From an uncultured Lachnospiraceae bacterium (GTDB lineage Bacteria; Bacillota_A; Clostridia; Lachnospirales; Lachnospiraceae): 9,209 nucleotides of DNA. Within the stretch, counting starts at the first letter, position 1, and each line of letters starts with the position of its first letter. This document shows, piece after piece, positions 1 to 5,451 of the stretch. A model generated the notes under the pieces. It was not told the DNA's origin. It saw nothing but the letters and a program-made list of their open reading frames with translations, and did not search any database. The stretch covers positions 1 through 9,209 of the forward strand of contig CACXDR010000173.1 of NCBI GenBank assembly GCA_902766415.1, read 5' to 3'. The position numbers and the translations under genes are program-made.

Positions 1-506
1 CCGACGCGGATCTCCGCCGCCTCGGCGCCCGTAAAGCCGGTCGTCACCATGTCGACGCACATGAGGGCGTCCTCCCTGGATACCCCGGCCGGGATCTTCG
101 CAAGCGTGGTGTCGGCATCGTCCACGGCAAAGCGCTCCGCGAACACGCCGGGAATGCTGCGCCCCAGGGCGTTGCCCGAGAACGGCCGCCCCGCGTGGCG
201 CTCGTTGCCCTCCTGGACCGCAGCCGCCCGCCAGTCCGGCGTGATCGCCGGGACTGCCACCAGGTCGCCCGGACGGAAGTCCTTCACGCCTGACGCCGTC
301 TTCACGACGCGGGCGATGCACTCATGTCCGAGGATCAGGTCGTCCGGCTTCTTTGAGCCCGTGCCGTACACAGTATTGACGTCCGAGGTGCAGGGCGCCA
401 TGGCCACAGGCGAAAGGACGGCCCCGTAGGGCTCCCGTAGCACCGGCTCCGGCGCGCTGTCTGTCACGACCGCCATGCCGCGGTCTTTGAGGATAAATGC
501 CTTCAT
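1..506 (-). CDS. Zn-dependent secondary alcohol dehydrogenase-like protein, 3' end cut by window
   Basis: The first 168 residues of a medium-chain zinc dehydrogenase are visible, and the reading frame runs off the left edge. The start is the ATG at 504-506, preceded by AAGGAG at 514-519 with 7-nt spacing. The sequence matches the tetrameric NADP-dependent secondary alcohol dehydrogenase family of Thermoanaerobacter brockii: it has APCTSD (Cys39), GHE (His61), VPAITPDWR (about 85-93) and VDMVTTGF (Asp152). Cys39, His61 and Asp152 correspond to that family's Cys/His/Asp catalytic zinc ligands. The four-cysteine structural-zinc lobe of many ADHs is absent, as expected for this group. The Rossmann NAD(P)-binding domain lies outside the window. 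The gene is last of four visible in the operon, 30 nt after the methyltransferase stop. Family members interconvert secondary alcohols and ketones or aldehydes with NADP(H). Here it may reduce or oxidise a carbonyl made by the upstream enzymes, but the substrate is unknown. Confidence 0.88.
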   Translation of the reverse strand, partial: MKAFILKDRGMAVVTDSAPEPVLREPYGAVLSPVAMAPCTSDVNTVYGTGSKKPDDLILGHECIARVVKTASGVKDFRPGDLVAVPAITPDWRAAAVQEGNERHAGRPFSGNALGRSIPGVFAERFAVDDADTTLAKIPAGVSREDALMCVDMVTTGFTGAEAAEIRV

Positions 507-536
507 CTGAAAACTCCTTGTATGCTGCCGCGGACC

Positions 537-1733
537 TTACACGCAGTGCGTCACATGGTCCGTCATAAGCGTCCAGACGTCCGTCCCCTCCGGGAAACGG
601 GCGCGGATGATGCCGGCGATCTCGTCTGTGTACCCCGGCGCCACGATGAGGATCCGGTCCGGCGGAAAGCCAAGCGCCTGGTCCGGCGAAATGATCGGGA
701 TGTGCGAGGCCGGGGCGATCCTTCCGTGCTTGAAGGGCGCGGAATCGATGATATAGACGACATTGTCCGCGATCCCGGTCGTCGCGCAGAGCGTGAAGCC
801 CTGGTGCGAGGCGCCCCAGACCGCGAAGCTTCCGCCCTCCGCGCGGGTGATCTCCGTTAACGCGCGCACCTCCCGCGCGATGCTCTCCTTCTTCTTAAGG
901 ATCCCGGAAACGTCGGGACGGGGGCAGGCGCCGGCCTCAGCGGACGCTGTTCCTTCTGCCGTACCCTCTGTTATCTCCTCTGCCGCGCGCTTCCTCACGG
1001 TCACCGACAGCGTGTCCCGGTTCACGCGCTCCTTCTGAAGGACCTGGAAGCCGCAGCGCTCCATAAGGCCTTCAAGCGTCTCAAGGGTAAAGTAGAGGAG
1101 ATGGTCCGGAATGAGCTCGTAGAAGCTCGATTCCTCCATGATATACTCGAAAGAAGGCACGGTCACAAGACCGTACGCGCCGTCCGTCAGGTTGTTCGCG
1201 ATGGCCTTCAGGTACTTCCGCGGGTCCGGCTGGTGCTCAAGGAAATTGAAGGACGTGAAGCCGTCGAACGGCCCGTCACGGAACACCTGGTCCTCCGTCT
1301 CGGGATACGCTTCTTCAACGGTGAGGCCTGCCTCCCGCGCCTTTTCGACAAGGTCGTGCTTATGCTCCATGCCGTACGCCCTGACAGGGTAGTCCGCGAG
1401 GATCCTGAGGAACTCGCCCTGTCCGCATCCCGCCTCAAGGATCTTCTTTCCCTCAAGGCCGCAAGAAGCGATCCACGGCCCGTACTGGCTCCTCCGGAGC
1501 CTGTCCATGGTCGTGGAATATCCGCCGGACCGGATCACATCACGATAATACGGGACCGGCACGCTGTCAAGCTGCACCATGCCGCAGCGCGGGCAGTGTA
1601 CAAGGCTTACCGTAATGCCGCGCTCGGTATCCCGGTCCTCCGGGCCGGGAAGGTTCTGCGCGGCGGCAGGCATGTTTTCGATCGTGATCAGCGGGCCGCC
1701 CGTAAGCGGCGCGCCGCAGGTTCTGCAGTTCAT
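537..1733 (-). CDS. Class I SAM-dependent C-methyltransferase, sugar 3-C-methyltransferase-like
   Basis: This 398-residue protein has the three-part build of the TylCIII/NovU/TcaB9-type sugar C-methyltransferases. An N-terminal zinc-binding module has Cys3, Cys6, Cys47 and Cys50. A Rossmann SAM domain carries motif I (ILEAGCGQGEF, 98-108), FNFLEHQPDP (163-172) and DHLLYF (210-215), which matches the family's catalytic-region His/Tyr motif. A C-terminal domain (about 275-395) includes VWGASHQG and YIIDSAPFKHGRIAP. Residues about 251-270 form a low-complexity Glu/Thr/Ala/Gly linker. Characterised relatives add a methyl group to a carbon of a 4-keto-deoxy nucleotide sugar, in the cytoplasm. The ATG overlaps the upstream SDR stop as ATGA (1730-1733), and GGGAG lies at 1743-1747 inside the upstream gene, so translational coupling is likely. 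The family is clear. Methylation of a sugar, rather than another ketone, is inferred from homologues and from the neighbouring genes. Confidence 0.88.
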   Translation of the reverse strand: MNCRTCGAPLTGGPLITIENMPAAAQNLPGPEDRDTERGITVSLVHCPRCGMVQLDSVPVPYYRDVIRSGGYSTTMDRLRRSQYGPWIASCGLEGKKILEAGCGQGEFLRILADYPVRAYGMEHKHDLVEKAREAGLTVEEAYPETEDQVFRDGPFDGFTSFNFLEHQPDPRKYLKAIANNLTDGAYGLVTVPSFEYIMEESSFYELIPDHLLYFTLETLEGLMERCGFQVLQKERVNRDTLSVTVRKRAAEEITEGTAEGTASAEAGACPRPDVSGILKKKESIAREVRALTEITRAEGGSFAVWGASHQGFTLCATTGIADNVVYIIDSAPFKHGRIAPASHIPIISPDQALGFPPDRILIVAPGYTDEIAGIIRARFPEGTDVWTLMTDHVTHCV

Positions 1734-2680
1734 ATGGAAATACTCCCTGATCGTTTCAGTATGGACAGGATGCCGTCACGGAACGAAGTCCGCGGCGTCC
1801 AGCCGGTAAATGTGGTGATCCTTCCGATGTCCGGGGAGAGCCACGGCGTGCCCTCCGGGCCCGCCGGCCGCTCCCGGAACACGTACGAGCCGCTGCCCGC
1901 GGTCTCGAAGATCTCTCGCACGAAGTCCTTCAGCTTACGGGTGTCACGGCTCCCGATATTGAATACGCCGGAAGGGTCCCGCCCCTCCTTCAGCGCCAGC
2001 GCCGCAACTGCCTCCGCGCAGTCCCCCACATGGAGGAAGTTCCACTGCTGCGCGCAGGGCCCGAGCTCCGCCGTCCCGCCGTTAAGGGCGGCGCGGACGC
2101 AGGAGGAAACGAGGGAGGTCTCATGGTCCCCCGTCCCGTAGACGCTGAAGATCCGCATATGGCGGTACTCCATGCCGAGCGACTCCGCGAGCGCGGAGCC
2201 TTCCTCAAGCACGCGGAGCTTTGCCTTCCCGTATTCCGAGACCGGCCTTGCCGCCGTTTCCTCCGTCACGGGACCCCCGTCGTACATTCCTTCCGCCACG
2301 CGCTCCGCCGTCACGCCGTATTCCGCCTGCGAACCGGCAAAGAGAAAGCGCTTCGCGCCGAGCGCCGCGCAGGCTTCCATGAAGCCCAGCGTCCCGCGGA
2401 GGTTGTCCTCCTGCACCGCGGGGTCCATGCGGCCCTTCACGCCGACGCCGGCCCACGCGAAGCTCACCGCCGCGGAAAGCTCCGGGATCCCCGCGCTCAA
2501 TATGCGCCGGGGCGCGTCAAGCGAGGCGTCCACCACATGAAGCCCCGGATCCCGGGGCAGCAGGGAACGCCGCGCGGAGGAAGCGCGCACCGGCGCGTAG
2601 ACAGTATGGCCGGCCGCGAGCATCGTCCGCACGGTCTCCGCGCCGAGGAAGCTCGTGGCCCCTGTGACAAGTATGTTCAT
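1730..2680 (-). CDS. NAD(P)-dependent SDR epimerase/dehydratase/reductase (nucleotide-sugar type)
   Basis: An extended short-chain dehydrogenase of 316 residues when started at the ATG at 2678-2680. That ATG places the Rossmann strand at the very N-terminus (MNILVTGATSFLG) and has GGAG at 2686-2689 with 5-nt spacing. A GTG at 2693-2695 would add five residues but has the poorer context. Visible motifs are TGATSFLG (6-13, NAD(P) binding), FAGSQAEYG (catalytic Ser about 117), Tyr150-x3-Lys154 within SEYGKAKL, RIFSVYG (176-182) and NFLHVGDCAEAV. These are typical of nucleotide-sugar epimerases, 4,6-dehydratases and 4-ketoreductases. The gene starts 11 nt after the ThDP-enzyme stop, and its stop overlaps the methyltransferase start. 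It probably reduces or epimerises the carbonyl compound handled by its neighbours. The sequence does not say which reaction it performs or which nucleotide carries the sugar. Confidence 0.9.
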   Translation of the reverse strand: MNILVTGATSFLGAETVRTMLAAGHTVYAPVRASSARRSLLPRDPGLHVVDASLDAPRRILSAGIPELSAAVSFAWAGVGVKGRMDPAVQEDNLRGTLGFMEACAALGAKRFLFAGSQAEYGVTAERVAEGMYDGGPVTEETAARPVSEYGKAKLRVLEEGSALAESLGMEYRHMRIFSVYGTGDHETSLVSSCVRAALNGGTAELGPCAQQWNFLHVGDCAEAVAALALKEGRDPSGVFNIGSRDTRKLKDFVREIFETAGSGSYVFRERPAGPEGTPWLSPDIGRITTFTGWTPRTSFRDGILSILKRSGSISI

Positions 2681-2691
2681 AAATGCTCCGC

Positions 2692-4635
2692 TCACATCCG
2701 CGGGACGATCATATTCTCTTCCATCTCCTCGTCGGAAAGGAAGGGCGTCAGGTCCTCAAGCGGCGGGCTCACCATGGTCCCGTCCGGCAGGCGCTTTCCG
2801 GAGGATTTCGGCTCGAAGTTCTGGTCCGTGTCCACGAACGCCTCGCAGATGACCGGTCCCTCCGTGGCGAGCGCCTTCTCGACCGCGGCGCCGAGCTCTG
2901 AATTGTGCTTCGCCGATACATACGGGAAGCCGAGCGCCTCCGCAAGCTTTCCGAAATCCGGGAAGCTCAGGTCGCCGCTGTCGGACCCGATGCCGACCAG
3001 CGGCTGGTCGCCGAAGAAGTTCCGCTCCGTCTGGCGGATGCTGTGATAGCCGTCGTTGTTGATCAGGAAGATCTTGATGGGCATGCGCGCGCCGATGATG
3101 GTCTGCAGCTCCTGCAGGTTCATCATGATGCTGCCGTCGCCGGTGAGGAGGATGATGTCCTTCTCGTAGACCGGCTCGTCGGAATTCGCCATGTACGCGC
3201 CGATCGCCGCGGGCAGGTCATAGCCCATGGATGCGATCGCGGAATTCGAGATGAAGCGCTGCCCCTTCTTTATGATGTAGCTGTGCCCGCCGACCACGCA
3301 GGCCGAACCGTTGCCGACCACCGTGATCTGGTTCTCCTTCACGCGTCTGCTGAGCTCATGGATCACGGCGTACACGTTCGCGGGCTTCGTGTCCGGGACG
3401 TTCATGTGCTTTTCCTGGAGCACGGGATATTTCTTTTTCCAGTATGCGCAGGTCTCCGTCCAGGTCCTGCCCGGAAGCCCGATCCCGCCGTACCAGACAG
3501 GATGCGCTTCCGAGGCGCCCATCTCCGTAAGGACACGGCCCATCACCGTGAGAAGGTCCTTCGCGTCCGCGTGGACCGGCATGGAAACGTGGAGCGTGGG
3601 CTTTTTCAGCTCCTCCGCGTCGATATCGTTGATGATGGTATAGGCGCCGCGCGCCCAGCCCTTATGGTTAAAGCCGACCTGACGCACGGAAAGGCGCGAG
3701 CCGACGGAGAACACGAGGTCCGAATTCTGGACCGTAAAGTTGCCGGGACGGTCGCCGAAATTGCCGGGACGGCCCGCGTAGAGCGGATCATCGTCCGGGA
3801 GGCAGTCCTCGGAGTCCCAGCCGACGACGACAGGGATGCCCAGCTTCCGCGCGACGTCAAGGAACTCCCTGTGCGCGCCCGCGATGCGGATCCCGTTGCC
3901 CGCGTTGAAGACCGGGCGCTCCGCCTCAGCGATGCGCTTTATGATCTCCTTCGCTGTCTCCTCCGTTACCTTCGGCGGGAGGACCGGCCTCCACTCGCCC
4001 TTACCTGCCTGGTCCTCCGGGATCTTATGCTCCGACGGCGCAGCCCAGCCGTCGCCGCCGTTATTGTAGTTTTCCGGGTCAAAGCCGGCCAGCTCGTCCT
4101 CCTCGACGAACGCGCCCTGCACGTCCAGCGGGATGTCGAGCCAGGTGGGGCCCGGACGCCCTGCGGAAGCAAGGTACAGCGCCTTTTCCATGCAGTAGCG
4201 GATGCGGAGCGGGTCTATGACCATCTCACAGTACTTCGTCATGGAGGCGATGGCAGTGCAGATATCAAACTCCTGGTCTCCCATGGCGCGGATCCGCGTG
4301 CCGGAGGAACGGGCCGTCCAGTCGTAGCGGATCTGCCCGGAAAGCACGAACATGGGGATGGAGTCGAGCCATCCGCCGACCACGCCGGTGATCGCGTTCG
4401 TCCCGCCGGGGCCTGTCGTCACGCAGACCGCCGCCGGCCTTAAATTTATCCTCGCATAGCACTCCGCGGCGATCGCGCATGCCTGCTCATGATGGTTGTA
4501 GGTCACGCGGAGCCCCGGCTCATGGCCAAGCGCGTTGTTAAGATGCATGGCGCCGCCGCCGACCACGCTGAAGGCATGGGTGATCCCGGACTCAACGAGC
4601 TTTCTTGAAATATAGTTGCTGACTTTGATCCGCAT
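2692..4635 (-). CDS. Acetolactate synthase-like thiamine diphosphate-dependent enzyme
   Basis: A 647-residue ThDP enzyme with the acetolactate-synthase layout (residue numbers here count the upstream Met as 1). The PYR domain (about 1-175) has the cofactor-activating Glu51 in YNHHEQACAIAAE, then TTGPGGTNAITG (74-85) and LDSIPMFVLSGQ (91-102). The central domain is about 225-375. The PP domain (about 415-605) has the Mg/ThDP motif GDGS (500-503) followed by NN (527-528). The C-terminal run from about 608 to 635, with EPKSSGKRLPDG and SPPLEDLTPFL, resembles IlvB-like proteins of surface-polysaccharide loci rather than housekeeping IlvB. At about 187-222 there is an extra Gly/Asn/Pro-rich segment between PYR and central domains. 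No small regulatory subunit gene is next to it. The family decarboxylates 2-keto acids and transfers the acyl unit; YerE of yersiniose biosynthesis does this onto a 4-keto sugar. First gene of the operon. The second of two adjacent ATGs (4633-4635) fits the SD better. Confidence 0.9.
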   Translation of the reverse strand: MRIKVSNYISRKLVESGITHAFSVVGGGAMHLNNALGHEPGLRVTYNHHEQACAIAAECYARINLRPAAVCVTTGPGGTNAITGVVGGWLDSIPMFVLSGQIRYDWTARSSGTRIRAMGDQEFDICTAIASMTKYCEMVIDPLRIRYCMEKALYLASAGRPGPTWLDIPLDVQGAFVEEDELAGFDPENYNNGGDGWAAPSEHKIPEDQAGKGEWRPVLPPKVTEETAKEIIKRIAEAERPVFNAGNGIRIAGAHREFLDVARKLGIPVVVGWDSEDCLPDDDPLYAGRPGNFGDRPGNFTVQNSDLVFSVGSRLSVRQVGFNHKGWARGAYTIINDIDAEELKKPTLHVSMPVHADAKDLLTVMGRVLTEMGASEAHPVWYGGIGLPGRTWTETCAYWKKKYPVLQEKHMNVPDTKPANVYAVIHELSRRVKENQITVVGNGSACVVGGHSYIIKKGQRFISNSAIASMGYDLPAAIGAYMANSDEPVYEKDIILLTGDGSIMMNLQELQTIIGARMPIKIFLINNDGYHSIRQTERNFFGDQPLVGIGSDSGDLSFPDFGKLAEALGFPYVSAKHNSELGAAVEKALATEGPVICEAFVDTDQNFEPKSSGKRLPDGTMVSPPLEDLTPFLSDEEMEENMIVPRM

Positions 4636-4640
4636 CATGA

Positions 4641-4646
4641 CCTCCT
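4641..4646 (-). promoter_or_regulatory. Shine-Dalgarno deciding the start of the ThDP-enzyme gene
   Basis: A perfect AGGAGG precedes two tandem ATG codons. It is 2 nt from the first (4636-4638) and 5 nt from the second (4633-4635). Normal spacing favours the second ATG, which removes one Met from the protein. The other start cannot be excluded. Confidence 0.7.
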
Positions 4647-4656
4647 GTTATGGGTA

Positions 4657-4692
4657 GGGCGCCGCCGGAAGCCTGCTCCGCATAAGGCACCC
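4657..4692 (-). promoter_or_regulatory. Leader hairpin of the ThDP/SDR/methyltransferase operon
   Basis: The predicted 5' leader (about 4639-4698) can fold into a two-stage hairpin. The outer 7-bp stem pairs 4686-4692 with 4657-4663 and includes one G-U pair. The inner 4-bp stem pairs 4677-4680 with 4666-4669. The structure ends about ten nucleotides before the SD at 4641-4646. No U-tract follows, so it is not a terminator. It could stabilise the mRNA or modulate ribosome access. It was paired by eye and no folding energy was computed. Confidence 0.4.
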
Positions 4693-4704
4693 GATTCTCT
4701 ATGA

Positions 4705-4733
4705 AGTATAGCTGAATTGGGAACTTGTTTCAA
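4705..4733 (-). promoter_or_regulatory. Sigma-A-type promoter of the ThDP/SDR/methyltransferase/ADH operon
   Basis: On the minus strand there is a -35 TTGAAA (4728-4733), a 17-bp spacer and a -10 TATACT (4705-4710). Each hexamer differs from consensus at one position. Transcription would begin near 4698, about 63 nt before the start codon. No other strong promoter was seen for the four-gene operon. Confidence 0.8.
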
Positions 4734-4760
4734 TATTATGTTCACCTCCGGCCCCTGCGC

Positions 4761-4783
4761 GCCGGCGGAATATCCGCTTCGGC
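4761..4783. promoter_or_regulatory. Inverted repeat between divergent promoters
   Basis: GCGGA-ATA-TCCGC (4765-4777) is flanked by GCCG (4761-4764) and CGGC (4780-4783), giving nine paired positions with a 2-nt bulge. It lies upstream of both the minus promoter at 4705-4733 and the plus promoter near 4858-4885. This is the expected position for a regulator-binding site, but no family-specific operator was recognised. It could also be a chance GC-rich palindrome. Confidence 0.35.
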
Positions 4784-4803
4784 AGGCTCCCTCCGCATCC
4801 CTC

Positions 4804-4821
4804 ATGACGGAATTTTGTCAT
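4804..4821. promoter_or_regulatory. ATGAC-N8-GTCAT inverted repeat in the divergent promoter region
   Basis: Perfect 5-bp arms, ATGAC (4804-4808) and GTCAT (4817-4821), flank an AT-rich 8-bp centre. They sit about 37 bp upstream of the predicted plus-strand -35 region. The spacing suits a dimeric regulator. The arms are short, so chance is a real alternative. Confidence 0.25.
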
Positions 4822-4857
4822 ACTTCTTACGATGTTCTTACACCTCCCGAAACCCTC

Positions 4858-4885
4858 TTTTCAGTATGGAAAATCATGCTATACT
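4858..4885 (+). promoter_or_regulatory. Predicted extended -10 promoter of the small secreted cell-wall-repeat protein
   Basis: TGCTATACT gives a -10 TATACT (4880-4885) with an extended TGn element (4877-4879). The -35 is weak: the best match is TTTTCA (4858-4863) with a 16-bp spacer, which is common when an extended -10 is present. Transcription would start near 4892, about 64 nt before the ATG at 4956. Confidence 0.6.
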
Positions 4886-4955
4886 GAGGCTGAAAAGAAG
4901 ATTCAGGGATGCAGTGTGCCCGTATGGCAGCTGCAAAAAGGGAAGGGGACCCGGC

Positions 4956-5312
4956 ATGAAAATGTTCAGATTCCGCGCGGCTCTGCTGCTCGCGCTCCTC
5001 CTTTCCGTATCTCAGGCATTACCCGCGTTTGCGAAGCATAAGGTTCTTGACAGCGACACGTACACCATTGAAGAGGTCGATGATCAGGTAGTCTGTATGG
5101 ATCTCGAAGGCGAGCCTGTGACAGGCTGGGTCGAGGATGAGGACGGGAACCTCTATTACTTCGACGATGGTGAGCTTGATACCGGATGGGACAAGATCAA
5201 CGGAGAATGGTATTACTTTGACCCGGAGACGGGTGTTCTCGCGACCAGTACCAAGGTCCTGAACTATGATGTCGACGAGAACGGGAAGATGGTAAAGATC
5301 CACGAATGGTAA
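4956..5312 (+). CDS. Small secreted protein with cell-wall-binding (choline/glucan-binding-type) repeats
   Basis: This 118-residue protein starts at the ATG at 4956-4958, with AGGGGA (4944-4949) 6 nt upstream. Starting there places a Sec signal peptide at the N-terminus: MKMFRFR, then a Leu/Ala-rich core, with likely cleavage at AFA|K after residue 26. The frame stays open upstream to 4725, but that would bury the signal peptide. The mature part is acidic and carries about two aromatic-glycine repeats: GWVEDEDGNLYYFDDGELDT (57-76) and GWDKINGEWYYFDPETG (77-93). It then ends in a degenerate unit with YDVDENG (104-110). Such repeats bind choline, glucans or other wall polymers non-covalently outside the cell. 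No catalytic domain is present, and two repeats is few for stable binding. The final approximately 35 residues resemble the end of the convergent 424-residue protein, so they may be related. Its job is unknown. Confidence 0.85.
   Translation: MKMFRFRAALLLALLLSVSQALPAFAKHKVLDSDTYTIEEVDDQVVCMDLEGEPVTGWVEDEDGNLYYFDDGELDTGWDKINGEWYYFDPETGVLATSTKVLNYDVDENGKMVKIHEW
5124..5249 (+). repeat. Two coding cell-wall-binding repeats in the small secreted protein
   Basis: Residues 57-98 form two units that begin GW and contain YYF followed by an acidic turn. The first is 20 residues and the second about 22. This is the pattern of the CW_binding_1/choline-binding repeat family. Confidence 0.75.
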
Positions 5313-5327
5313 ACTGAACAGTCATTG

Positions 5328-5357
5328 AAAGAGCGGCGCCCCGGGGCGCCGCTCTTT
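5328..5357. terminator. Perfect bidirectional intrinsic terminator between convergent genes
   Basis: A perfect 30-bp palindrome: a 13-bp stem (AAAGAGCGGCGCC with its complement) around a CCGG loop. On the plus strand the stem runs into TTTT (5355-5358); on the minus strand it ends in TTT (5328-5330). It lies 15 bp after the small secreted gene's stop and about 95 bp after the convergent gene's stop at 5452, so it can serve both. Confidence 0.92.
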
Positions 5358-5451
5358 TCATATCACTCAGTTCAAGTTCTCTTACGTATCCTGCCCTATG
5401 TCATTTCAGGCTTTCCATCAATTCAGGCCTGCTGCCGTTTCCGGTCTTCCG

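Noticed and set aside
1101..3046. Long plus-strand open frames (346 and 338 residues) over the methyltransferase and SDR genes
   Set aside because: They are antisense to genes with clear family motifs, and their products are Arg/Ala/His-rich without domains.
2905..4443. A 512-residue open frame on the plus strand
   Set aside because: It lies wholly antisense to the ThDP-enzyme gene, which has clear catalytic motifs. The translation is Arg/Asp/Val/Ala-rich with no recognisable domain, as expected for the opposite strand of GC-biased codons.
2692..4635. Housekeeping acetolactate synthase (ilvB)
   Set aside because: No ilvN/ilvH or ilvC is adjacent, the protein is longer than IlvB, its C-terminal tail resembles polysaccharide-locus proteins, and the neighbours are sugar-type enzymes.
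4725..4955. Upstream in-frame extension of the small secreted protein to 195 residues
   Set aside because: It would place about 77 unrelated residues before a textbook signal peptide, would cross the predicted promoter, and has no good SD.
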